DNA of 64,000 bases, taken from assembly GCA_043807765.1 (NCBI GenBank), contig JAZDFQ010000009.1, positions 1 through 64,000 of the forward strand. The letters are read 5' to 3'. A model generated the notes under the pieces. The model was not told where the DNA came from. It searched no databases and was given only the letters and a program-made list of their open reading frames with translations. The position numbers and the translations under genes were made by a program. The stretch is from Stygiobacter sp043807765. Its GTDB lineage: Bacteria > Bacteroidota > Ignavibacteria > Ignavibacteriales > Melioribacteraceae. Positions 17,535-25,278 of this stretch are shown here, in pieces; positions within the stretch are counted from its first letter, which is position 1; every line of letters begins with the position of its first letter.

Positions 17535-19013
17535 TTACTCTGCTAATTGTTGTCGTTTGAGATAAGACTGTCTGAGCGACATTAAGGATACTGTTGCAAA
17601 GCCAAAGAAAAACATAAGCTGAAATGGAATTGCTGAAATTTCCATAAAATAAACTGCTGCTACTACACCAATCAAACAGTAAACGGCTAAAAGCAATTCG
17701 ATATATGTTGATGGCTGAATTTTAGTTTTAGCTAAATATTTATTTTTCTCAGAAGAAAGCTGATCTGATTTTTTTTCTACTTTGAATTTGGGTGTGCGAA
17801 CAAATTCGCTTTTTCTGCTCATTAATCCCTCAACCACTGCGCGTGTATTGTTAAGTGTAAAGCCCATGCTTCCGGCCATAAACAGTGGGAAGAGAGCAAT
17901 CTTTTTTCTCCAATCCGGATGAACATCTTTCTGAGCGTAGAGATAGAACAAAAATGTGCTGATGAAAGCGACTATAAATATTGCCATGAAGTTGAAGAAG
18001 TTCCAATATGGCCCGGCGTTTTTGATGAAGATTAACGGCACGTTCAAAATACCGGCAAGAAGAGTAAAAGGGAATACCAAATTGTTTGTTAGGTTAAATG
18101 TTGCTTGCAGTTTTACTCGTAAAGGAATTTTACCCTTCCAAACCAATGGTAATAATTTCTTGCTGGTTTCTATTGCGCCTTTTGTCCAGCGGAATTGCTG
18201 AGCTTTTAGAGCATTCATTTCAGCCGGTAATTCAGCGGGAGTTGTGAAATCGCGCAAGTAAACAAATTTCCAACCGCGTAGTTGAGCGCGATAGCTGAGA
18301 TCAAGATCTTCTGTAAGGGTATCGGCATTCCAGTTGCCGGCGTCTTCAATACATTCTTTTAACCAGACGCCGCCGGTACCGTTAAACTGAATAAAGAAAC
18401 CGGCTTTGTTACGTACAGTCTGCTCAATTACAAAGTGTCCGTTAAGTGCAAGCGCTTGAATTCTTGTGAGTATTGAATAATCTTCATTCAAATGTTCCCA
18501 CCGTGTTTGAACGAGACCGATTTTATCATTTGTAAAATATCGAAGAGTTTTGCGCAGAAAATCTTTTTTCGGAATAAAGTCAGCGTCGAAGATTGCAATG
18601 TATTTACCCTTTGCAGATTTCATTCCCTCCTTTAATGCACCGGCTTTATATCCTTCGCGATTGCTTCTGCGAACATGCTGAATATCGAAACCGAGTTCTT
18701 GTTTTTCTTTTACTAGTTTTGCAACTACATCAACAGTCTCATCGGTAGAATCATCAAGAATTTGAATTTCTAATTTGTCTTTTGGGTAATCAATTTCGCA
18801 AATTGAATCTATTAGTCTTTCAACGACGTACATCTCGTTATACATCGGCAATTGGATTGTAACTATATCTTCAGTATCAACTTCTTTCGGTTTAGGAATG
18901 TTGTTTCTGTATTTATGATGGTAGAACATCATGATGAAACCGTGGCTACCGAAAACAAGGATAATGCTTAAAGAAATTATATAACTGAAAAGAACTATTT
19001 CGTCGAAGATCAT
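17535..19013 (-). CDS. Processive family 2 glycosyltransferase (cellulose-synthase-like)
   Basis: A 492-residue membrane enzyme with one N-terminal and about four C-terminal transmembrane helices around a GT-A catalytic domain. The D,D,D,QxxRW set is complete: DD at 87-88, DAD at 143-145, TED at 234-236, and QQFRW at 272-276. This signature marks processive beta-glycan synthases, and the family includes beta-mannan/glucomannan and cellulose synthases. No PilZ domain is present, unlike BcsA. The polysaccharide made is unknown. Paired with the TPR gene (5-base gap). Confidence 0.9.
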   Translation of the reverse strand: MIFDEIVLFSYIISLSIILVFGSHGFIMMFYHHKYRNNIPKPKEVDTEDIVTIQLPMYNEMYVVERLIDSICEIDYPKDKLEIQILDDSTDETVDVVAKLVKEKQELGFDIQHVRRSNREGYKAGALKEGMKSAKGKYIAIFDADFIPKKDFLRKTLRYFTNDKIGLVQTRWEHLNEDYSILTRIQALALNGHFVIEQTVRNKAGFFIQFNGTGGVWLKECIEDAGNWNADTLTEDLDLSYRAQLRGWKFVYLRDFTTPAELPAEMNALKAQQFRWTKGAIETSKKLLPLVWKGKIPLRVKLQATFNLTNNLVFPFTLLAGILNVPLIFIKNAGPYWNFFNFMAIFIVAFISTFLFYLYAQKDVHPDWRKKIALFPLFMAGSMGFTLNNTRAVVEGLMSRKSEFVRTPKFKVEKKSDQLSSEKNKYLAKTKIQPSTYIELLLAVYCLIGVVAAVYFMEISAIPFQLMFFFGFATVSLMSLRQSYLKRQQLAE

Positions 19014-19075
19014 AAATAAGTTTTACCTCAATTTGTAATAGATAATTCAAGGCATTTTAAATGCTATGAAAGTGC

Positions 19076-19651
19076 TTACCAGTTTGAAACCACACCTAAT
19101 AAAATATCATCGGTAATTTTATCAATTGCTGTTTCAATAGCAGCTTTGCGGGCGGTTGTTACGTCGCCTTCTAAAGTATAATCACCGTAGTTTGAAAAAC
19201 TTCTTTCAAAGATCGTTTGTTTTTTTACGAGATCCTTGTAGATGATTTGGACATTCATTGTAACTCTGCGGGAGGAAACTTTTTCTCCACTGCTAATTGT
19301 AGAAGGCGCGTCTGTTATTGAAATTATGGAGCCATCGATAAATGCGTTTGCGTTGGTTCTGCTTCCAACATATAGAGTATTATCATCAATAAATTTTTGA
19401 GTTAGCTGACGCGTTACTCTATCGCCAAGATTGAATTCGCCCGAGCCGCTTCGGTCTTGTAATACTGAAATGAAAATTGTTTTAAGATGGGATGGAACAG
19501 AAGCTCCCGAAAAAGAATAACTGCACGATTCCAATAATGAAATGGATATAATCAGAATAGGGATAAGTTTTAAAAAACTTATCTGTATGGAAGTGCTTTT
19601 ACTTAGGCACTCATTAACTCTGGCACTTAGGCGCTTTTTAATCAATTCCAT
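19076..19651 (-). CDS. LptE-like LPS-assembly lipoprotein
   Basis: A protein of about 191 residues. It resembles the LptE family of the Bacteroidota side: YSFSGASVPSHLKTIFISVL, then NLGDRVTRQLTQKFIDDN and FIDGSIISI. LptE plugs the LptD translocon that delivers lipopolysaccharide to the outer membrane. The signal (FLKLIPILIISISLLESC) ends in a lipobox-like LESC (Cys43); Glu at -2 is unusual. The N-terminal ~25 residues are encoded by a cttaggcact-type dispersed repeat, giving an odd long n-region. ATG 19651 overlaps the end of the sigma-54 activator gene by 14 bases. No lptD is in the window. Confidence 0.8.
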   Translation of the reverse strand: MELIKKRLSARVNECLSKSTSIQISFLKLIPILIISISLLESCSYSFSGASVPSHLKTIFISVLQDRSGSGEFNLGDRVTRQLTQKFIDDNTLYVGSRTNANAFIDGSIISITDAPSTISSGEKVSSRRVTMNVQIIYKDLVKKQTIFERSFSNYGDYTLEGDVTTARKAAIETAIDKITDDILLGVVSNW

Positions 19652-20750
19652 ACTCTTGTAATTTGCGATAGAGTGTTCTTTCACTAATACCAAGAAGTTG
19701 AGATGCTCTTCTTTTATTATGTTTAGTAAAATTTAGTGCGTTAAGAATTGCTTGCTTTTCTAGCTGGACAAGTGATATTACTTCATTTGGCGAATTATGA
19801 ATTTGATTCGAAGAATTCTCGCTTTGAGTTTTATCGGCCAGACGTTTCAGATCAATCAAATCTTTTTTGATTTCAATTAGCGCGCGATAAATCATTTCTC
19901 GATCCAGCTGCTCCATGGACTTGTTTATATGAACCGGCAAGTTGTGTTGTTCATCGCTATAATGGGGAATAGTAATTAACGGGATGAATGAATCAGCATC
20001 TAAAACACTGCTTCTTGAAAGAGCAACAGCGGTTTCAATTAGATTTTTTAATTCTCTTACATTGCCTGGCCAGTTGTAGTTTATCAAAATATCTTCTGCT
20101 TCTTTTGTAATACTCATGCCGGGAATTCTGTTGGCTTTAGTATAGCTTTCCAAAAAAGACTTAGCGAGTTCAATAATATCACCTTTACGGGTCCGGAGTG
20201 GAGGAATATTAATAGTTACAGCCTTAAGACGAAAGTAAAGATCATTTCTAAATCTCTTTGAATCAACTTCCCGCTGTAAATCTTTATTAGTTGCCGCAAT
20301 TATTCTCACATCAACTTTCGTTACGGTTTCGCCGCCTATTCGCATAAATTCTTTTGCTTCTAGAACGCGAAGAAGTTTAACTTGAGTTGTTAAAGCCATC
20401 TCTGCAATTTCATCAAGGAATAGAGTTCCTTCATCTGCAATTTCAAAGTAACCTTTGCGGTCATCGGTAGCGCCGGTAAATGAGCCTTTCTTGTGCCCAA
20501 ACAATTCGCTTTCAAGCAGACTTTCGGGAATAGCTCCGCAATTCACGCTTATCAAATCTTTTTCAGCACGCGGACTGCAATAATGAATTGCACGGGCAAA
20601 GACTTCTTTGCCAACACCGCTTTCGCCAGAAATAAGTACAGAAATATCACTCTTGGCAACTTGCATTGATATATCAACAAGGTCGCGGATCTCTTTCGAT
20701 CTGCCAATAATTCCAAATTTTTTCTGAAATTCTTCGGTGCGCATAAGCAT
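19638..20750 (-). CDS. Sigma-54-dependent transcriptional activator (AAA+, Fis-type HTH)
   Basis: A 370-residue enhancer-binding protein. The AAA+ domain has Walker A GESGVGKE (42-49), the sigma-54 contact loop as GSFTGA (89-94) and Walker B GTLFLDEI (108-115). A Fis-type helix-turn-helix (about 336-370, KRRASQLLGISERTLYRKLQ) binds DNA. There is no receiver or sensory domain; the AAA+ region begins almost at residue 15, so control must come from expression, a partner or ligand binding to the core. The gene reads into LptE and could regulate envelope genes, but this is inference. Confidence 0.93.
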   Translation of the reverse strand: MLMRTEEFQKKFGIIGRSKEIRDLVDISMQVAKSDISVLISGESGVGKEVFARAIHYCSPRAEKDLISVNCGAIPESLLESELFGHKKGSFTGATDDRKGYFEIADEGTLFLDEIAEMALTTQVKLLRVLEAKEFMRIGGETVTKVDVRIIAATNKDLQREVDSKRFRNDLYFRLKAVTINIPPLRTRKGDIIELAKSFLESYTKANRIPGMSITKEAEDILINYNWPGNVRELKNLIETAVALSRSSVLDADSFIPLITIPHYSDEQHNLPVHINKSMEQLDREMIYRALIEIKKDLIDLKRLADKTQSENSSNQIHNSPNEVISLVQLEKQAILNALNFTKHNKRRASQLLGISERTLYRKLQEYGID

Positions 20751-20828
20751 TTATTAATTATACTTTAAAATAGCATAAAGAAAAGAAGGAAAGAAATACT
20801 GCTGAATTAGATTCATTTGAGAATTTGT

Positions 20829-21581
20829 TTATGGTTTCGGAATGAAAGGGATGATTCGCCCTTTAAGATTGTACTTAGTTTCAATCTGCGTTTGTGCTTC
20901 CTTGGCTTCTAGCTCGGAAGAAAACTTACCTGCTGTAACAATTTTTAATAAACTTCCGCCAACAACTTTAGAAATAATTTCGGAAGGAAGTCCATCTTTG
21001 ATTAATTGATCTTTCAATTTGTTCGCATTCTCTGCATTCAAAAATGCACCGGCCTGAATTGTGAACTTTACTGTTTCTTTAGGTGCACTGTTTTTTGCAG
21101 TGTCTTTTTGAACAATGATTGGCTTTTGTTTTTCGGTGGGCTGGGGTTGCGCGAATTCTTCTATATCCGGAATCTTTCTATCAGCCGCCGCGATGTATGG
21201 CGAAGCTGGATAATCAATTTTCAGACGCATTAAATAACTCTCTGCTTTCTTATATAGTCCGAGTGAATAGTAATAAGAGAATACTCTATACAAAGCAATA
21301 TCCGCGTATTTACTCTTTGGATATTTGTCGAAAACAACAGAGTATTTCTTTATTGATTCTTCACCGCTTGTGGTTAGGATTGCATCAAGAAAAATCACTG
21401 ATGGGTCTGATGGGGTTGAATCTTTAAACTTTTGTAGCGAAGCGAATGCTTCATCTATTTTCCCAACCTCAATACTTTTGAGCGCACCGGTTATATCAAC
21501 TTCTTGAGCAAAGGTAACTGGCGGGGTAAAAACTAAAATCAGAAAAGCCAAAAGAATAGAACACGGATTTTTTATGATCAT
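20829..21581 (-). CDS. Exported SPOR-domain protein with TPR-like repeats
   Basis: A 250-residue protein with a signal peptide (IKNPCSILLAFLILVFTPPVTFAQ). A TPR/Sel1-like helical region (about 28-135) is followed by a proline/lysine linker and a C-terminal SPOR domain (about 172-247: FTIQAGAFLNAENANKLKDQ ... LKIVTAGKFSSELEA). SPOR domains bind denuded peptidoglycan, often at the division septum. The protein is likely periplasmic or outer-membrane associated. It lies upstream of the sigma-54 activator gene on the same strand. Confidence 0.85.
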   Translation of the reverse strand: MIIKNPCSILLAFLILVFTPPVTFAQEVDITGALKSIEVGKIDEAFASLQKFKDSTPSDPSVIFLDAILTTSGEESIKKYSVVFDKYPKSKYADIALYRVFSYYYSLGLYKKAESYLMRLKIDYPASPYIAAADRKIPDIEEFAQPQPTEKQKPIIVQKDTAKNSAPKETVKFTIQAGAFLNAENANKLKDQLIKDGLPSEIISKVVGGSLLKIVTAGKFSSELEAKEAQTQIETKYNLKGRIIPFIPKP

Positions 21582-21608
21582 TATGACTACTTATGATTTT
21601 TATATTCG

Positions 21609-21735
21609 TTACTGATGTTACACGCGAGTTGAATTTTACTTAGTTAAACTTGGTAACTTAGTGGCTCAATTTCTTATCTTTTCTTCTGCCACCAAGTCAC
21701 AAAGACACAACAAAGTGCTTAACTTCTGTAATTCA
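21609..21735. repeat. MITE-like element, family 1, copy overlapping a GxxExxY gene
   Basis: The left end ttactgatgttacacgc and right end gtgcttaacttctgtaat correspond to the family 1 termini. The interior 'ctcaatttcttatcttttcttctgccaccaagtcacaaagacac' in pieces matches the copy at 52658-52805 closely. Confidence 0.65.
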
Positions 21736-21854
21736 ATTAACAACGCATGTTCATAAACCTTTTCAAGAAAGCCGTAACCAAGTTGATTGTAAACGTTGTA
21801 ATATGCCTTAATAATTTTATCGGAAATATCTGAATGTTTATAGTTCTTATTCAT
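21666..21854 (-). pseudogene. GxxExxY-family protein, truncated by a MITE-like element
   Basis: The first ~42 residues (ISDKIIKAYYNVYNQLGYGF then LEKVYEHALLIEL) match the start of GxxExxY proteins, which are normally about 125 residues with a PD-(D/E)XK-like fold. After IELQK the frame enters the family 1 element, whose bases encode the remaining 20 residues and the stop. The conserved second half of the family is absent. It is either a gene broken by element insertion or a 5' remnant captured by it. Confidence 0.7.
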
Positions 21855-21906
21855 TGTTCTTGATCTTAATTGATCATATTTATCATAATGAATCAGTGTT
21901 CTGCTT

Positions 21907-23214
21907 TTAGATTAAGTCTCCAAATAAGGTCGCAGATGTAGCTCTATTAATTTTTACTCTAACATAATCGCCGATTTTAATATTCTCTTTACGCGGTATG
22001 ATGCAGATTTTATTTGTATCAGTTCTACCGGCTAAAAATTCATCCGACTTCTTGCTGTTTCCTTCAATTAATATAGTGTCTTCGGTATCAATTAACGCTT
22101 GATTTATTTCCCACGAAATCTGCTGTTGTAAATCTATTATGTCGTTCAAGCGTTTGCTTTTAACTTCTTCAGAAATATCGTCGCCCATTTCGTAAGCTTT
22201 TGTTCCCTCGCGAGGAGAATACTTAAACATATATGCGCCATCGTAACGAACTTTTCTCATAACGTCTAATGTCATCAAATGGTCTTCGTCAGTTTCTGTC
22301 GGGAAGCCGGCAATAATATCCGTAGAGAAACAAACTCCCGGAATAATTTTTCTCGCTTTATCTATTATAGTAAGATAATGTTCTGTTGTATAGGTGCGGT
22401 TCATCTTTTCCAAAACGGTATTAGAGCCAGACTGTACCGGCAGATGAATATAGTTGCAAAGATTATCATGTTCAGCAATTGTATATAATAGCTTATCAGA
22501 TAAATCTTGCGGATGAGAGGTGGAAAAACGGATTCTAACTTTAGGATCAGCTACAGCGCAAGCGGTTAATAAATCTGCAAAGTCTTTTCCTTCATCACTA
22601 TAAGAATTTACGTTCTGACCAAGAAGAGTTACTTCTTTAAATCCACGAGCGCCTAATTCTCTAACTTCAGTTGCAATAGATTCAAGCGCTCTGCTTCTTT
22701 CTCTTCCTCTAGTAAACGGAACAACGCAGAATGTGCAGAACTTATCGCATCCGCGCATAACCGAAATCCATGCACTAAGACCATCTTCTCGGTAAGGTAT
22801 AATATCATCGTAAGTCTCTGTTCTTGAAAGCTTAACCCCAATACCTTTTTCGCCGCCATAAGCAGCGTCAATAAATTCCGGTAAGCGGCGGTATTCATCC
22901 GGGCCAACAACAAGATCAACAATTTTTTTTTCTTCGATTAGGTCTTTTCGCAACCTTTCGGCCATACAGCCAAGAACACCAATTACCGCATTTGGATTTC
23001 TTCTCTTGTTACCTCTTAAATGTTCTAGGCGAGAATGGATTTTTTGTTCAGCGTTATCGCGGATGCTGCATGTATTTAATAGAATGATATTGGCATCATC
23101 AATTTCTTTTGCAACTTCAAAACCTTTGTTTTTCAGAATACCCATTACAAGCTCGGTATCCGCAAAATTCATCTGGCAGCCATAGGTTTCGATATATACA
23201 TTATTTTTATTCAT
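21907..23214 (-). CDS. miaB: tRNA-2-methylthio-N6-dimethylallyladenosine synthase MiaB
   Basis: A 435-residue radical-SAM enzyme that methylthiolates i6A37 in tRNA. Cluster cysteines of the N-terminal domain are C13 (YGCQMN), C49 and C83; the radical-SAM motif is CDKFCTFC (C156, C160, C163), followed by VVPFTRGRERSR, the MiaB-specific version. A TRAM domain closes the chain. YGCQMN versus the LGCSKN of RimO distinguishes the two. The ATG lies one base after the stop of a small membrane-protein frame, so coupling is likely. Confidence 0.96.
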   Translation of the reverse strand: MNKNNVYIETYGCQMNFADTELVMGILKNKGFEVAKEIDDANIILLNTCSIRDNAEQKIHSRLEHLRGNKRRNPNAVIGVLGCMAERLRKDLIEEKKIVDLVVGPDEYRRLPEFIDAAYGGEKGIGVKLSRTETYDDIIPYREDGLSAWISVMRGCDKFCTFCVVPFTRGRERSRALESIATEVRELGARGFKEVTLLGQNVNSYSDEGKDFADLLTACAVADPKVRIRFSTSHPQDLSDKLLYTIAEHDNLCNYIHLPVQSGSNTVLEKMNRTYTTEHYLTIIDKARKIIPGVCFSTDIIAGFPTETDEDHLMTLDVMRKVRYDGAYMFKYSPREGTKAYEMGDDISEEVKSKRLNDIIDLQQQISWEINQALIDTEDTILIEGNSKKSDEFLAGRTDTNKICIIPRKENIKIGDYVRVKINRATSATLFGDLI

Positions 23215-23215
23215 A

Positions 23216-23332
23216 CTAAGCTTTCGAAATAAAATAGAGAATGATATTCAATAATATTAAGCACACAACAAAGCCGATGATAAAAATCCATCTTCTTTTT
23301 CTTTTTTCGTATTCAAATAAGTTCAATGGCAT
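23216..23332 (-). CDS. 38-residue single-helix membrane protein upstream of miaB
   Basis: A short frame from ATG 23332 to TAG 23216: a charged N-terminus (MPLNLFEYEKRKRRW) and one hydrophobic helix (IFIIGFVVCLILLNIILYF). The stop is one base from the miaB start. There is no convincing ribosome site. No family recognised; topology and position suggest a real small gene. Confidence 0.45.
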   Translation of the reverse strand: MPLNLFEYEKRKRRWIFIIGFVVCLILLNIILYFISKA

Positions 23333-23561
23333 GGCTTTGATTTATAGTGATGCAAAGATAACAAAGAAAGCCGGACGTTCACAATTGCATGGAAATACTT
23401 ACGCCATTATGGCAGAAGTTGTCTTTAGCAAGCAGAAAATTTTAAGGCTTGTCACAGGCCGTTTATAGGCTTGTTGTAAGCTTGTTAAAGATAAGATACA
23501 TAATGGCAGACTAAACTTAATCTGTGGTGTAAATTAAAATTGAAAGGCACAAAACAATTTT

Positions 23562-23830
23562 TCAGTTAATAACTCACGTTACGAATGAATCAGTGAATAT
23601 TTTTTCTATGTGTTTCTCTTTGTGACTTTTTGGGTTTTTATTACACAGAGCGCCTCAGAGGAGTCACAGAGTTACACCGAGAACTCTGCGTAAGGTGCTT
23701 TAATAAAATAAAACGCCGACTTGCCTTCTGCAAGCATGTTGAACGAATTTTGAATAAATAAAGTTACGCTCTTTGTGATTTCTTTGTGATTTCTTTGTGT
23801 CTTTGAGCCTTTGTGGCAAAGCTTTTTAAC
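23562..23830. repeat. Composite of MITE-like relics upstream of rpiA
   Basis: A family 3 element (ttaataactcacgttacg 23566-23583; gcgtaaggtgctttaata about 23688-23704, interior 'acacagagcgcctcagagg') is followed by a half family 1 element (aagttacgctctttgtgatttc ... tttgtggcaaagc, about 23760-23822). Between miaB and rpiA I see no gene in these ~600 bases other than the small frame already listed. Confidence 0.6.
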
Positions 23831-23962
23831 GGTCTGCATAAGTTGAGTTATAAATATCTTCGTGTTGCTGCGAAAATTATTCTTAGCAGTTTTGAATTTG
23901 TGGATGAATTCATTCGGTTTTCAAACATTATATTATGGCTCGATTTTTTCATGGAGAAATGC

Positions 23963-24715
23963 ATGAATATAGATATTACTAAAAAGCTAGCTGCAGAAAA
24001 AGCTGTTGATGAGATTAGAGATGGAATGGTAGTTGGGCTGGGAACCGGAACAACTTTTCATTTTGCTTTGCTAAAAATTGCCGAAAGAATTAAAAGTGGT
24101 GAATTGAGGAATATTAAATGCGTTGCCAGTTCTAAGCATACTGAACTGAAAGCAACTGGGCTAGGTGTTTCTCTAGTTACGTTGAATGAGTTATTTTCGA
24201 GAAGCCAGCTTTCTGAAAAATTCTCAATTCTCAACTCTCAATTCTCAATTCAACCAATTGATATATATATAGATGGAGCCGATGAAGTTGATGCTGATCT
24301 TAATTTGATTAAAGGCGGCGGCGGCGCGTTACTTCGTGAAAAAATAATTGCTCAAGCTAGCAAAAGATTTGTTGTAATTGTAGATGAAACTAAACTCTCG
24401 CCCAAGCTTGGAATGAATTTCCAAATTCCGATTGAAGTTTTACAATTTGCTGTGGAGGTTGAAACAAAATTTTTTGAATCATTTGAGGCTGCTGTTACAA
24501 TAAGAAGGAATAGTGATGGCGAACATTTCATAACCGATGAAGGAAACTTTATTTTAGACGCAAAGGTTAATGCAATTGAAAGTGTTGATGAGTTTGCTTC
24601 TATATTAGAGAGAAGAGCTGGTATTGTTGAACATGGTTTATTTAGAAAAGAATTGGTAGCAAAAGTTATTTGTGCAATGAGTGATGGATGTGTGAAAGAG
24701 TTGCTGAATTGCTGA
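23963..24715 (+). CDS. rpiA: Ribose-5-phosphate isomerase A
   Basis: A 250-residue enzyme interconverting ribose-5-phosphate and ribulose-5-phosphate in the pentose phosphate pathway. ATG 23963 follows GGAG by 6 bases; the frame is open further upstream through repeat DNA, which I exclude. Motifs: GLGTGTT (25-31; usually GTGST), DGADEVD (104-110) with catalytic Asp, and KGGGGALLREK (117-127), with the C-terminal GIVEHGLF segment. It is about 20 residues longer than normal because of an in-frame insertion at ~79-96 (FSRSQLSEKF, SILNSQFSI), encoded partly by tandem ttctcaa heptamers, between two conserved strands. The last residues (LLNC) also run into repeat DNA. Confidence 0.93.
   Translation: MNIDITKKLAAEKAVDEIRDGMVVGLGTGTTFHFALLKIAERIKSGELRNIKCVASSKHTELKATGLGVSLVTLNELFSRSQLSEKFSILNSQFSIQPIDIYIDGADEVDADLNLIKGGGGALLREKIIAQASKRFVVIVDETKLSPKLGMNFQIPIEVLQFAVEVETKFFESFEAAVTIRRNSDGEHFITDEGNFILDAKVNAIESVDEFASILERRAGIVEHGLFRKELVAKVICAMSDGCVKELLNC
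24221..24250. repeat. Tandem heptanucleotide repeat (ttctcaa) inside rpiA
   Basis: Four heptamers in a row: ttctcaa, ttctcaa, ctctcaa, ttctcaa. They encode SILNSQFSI in the rpiA insertion. 28 bases is not a multiple of three, so the flanking bases of the insertion restore frame. Confidence 0.75.
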
Positions 24716-24866
24716 GTAACTGAGTGCCTAAGTAACTAAGTGCCTGAGGAAAAAATAAATGAAAACTTTAAGAGAATTGGTTGTATGACAGTAAAGAGTG
24801 AAATTTCTATCTCAGTTTCTCAGCTACTAAGGCACATAGGAACTCAGTTCCTTAGGCACTTAATTA
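24699..24866. repeat. cttaggcact-type repeat pair in inverted orientation
   Basis: Left part 'gagtaactgagtgcctaagtaactaagtgcctgagg' (read in pieces, 24712-24749) and right part 'ctcagctactaaggcacataggaactcagttccttaggcactt' (24820-24862) are inverted relatives. The same units occur in the LptE 5' end near 19600-19635. It starts within the last codons of rpiA. Confidence 0.6.
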
Positions 24867-24993
24867 AAAGTTTTTTTAAATAAATATTGACTGGTGTACC
24901 ATGAATATATATTTTAAACACAGTCTTTTAACACACAACAGACAAAAACACATAAAAATGATGAATTTCTACGTTTTCCTACATAAAAATCCC

Positions 24994-25022
24994 TTGACAA
25001 GATATATCCAGCTTATTATATT
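24994..25022 (+). promoter_or_regulatory. Sigma-70-like promoter for the 2549-residue surface protein
   Basis: TTGACA (24994-24999), 17-base spacer, TATATT (25017-25022). This is the best match in the 560-base interval and would give a leader of about 250 bases before the surface-protein ATG. Confidence 0.55.
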
Positions 25023-25158
25023 AAACCATAAAATAAAGAGAATTGGTCTAACTACGTGATTTTTAACAACTTACCTTTTAAATACCGACGGACAGTGTGT
25101 GTCTCAAAAGTAAATTTTCAACCAATAACTATATTTAAAAACAAACAGGAGGACATTA

Positions 25159-25182
25159 ATGCAATTTCAACTACCAACTTAA
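25159..25182 (+). CDS. Seven-codon leader frame with a perfect ribosome site
   Basis: AGGAGG at 25147-25152 sits 6 bases before ATG 25159, which opens a frame of only seven codons (MQFQLPT) ended by TAA. This is the strongest Shine-Dalgarno in the region, yet no longer gene follows in frame. It lies in the leader of the surface-protein mRNA. A 13-base direct repeat ttttcaaccaata occurs before it (25115-25127) and again just before the real RBS of the surface-protein gene (25255-25267). Confidence 0.35.
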   Translation: MQFQLPT

Positions 25183-25278
25183 GGGCGGTCCTTCCCAAAA
25201 GTTTGTTTGTGTGTGTAATGTGTGTAGTAACAAATCAAGTAATACTTAATTAATTTTTCAACCAATAGGGAGAAAAAA

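Noticed and set aside
23241..23468. 75-codon plus-strand frame between miaB and rpiA
   Set aside because: No RBS, no recognisable features, and it is antisense to the more convincing 38-residue membrane-protein frame.
23813..23962. N-terminal extension of rpiA by 50 codons
   Set aside because: The extension is repeat-derived DNA without homology to RpiA; ATG 23963 has a good GGAG site and matches the family start.
25056..25253. 65-codon frame upstream of the giant surface-protein gene
   Set aside because: No domain, poor start, and it overlaps the leader with its own better-placed mini-frame in another frame.
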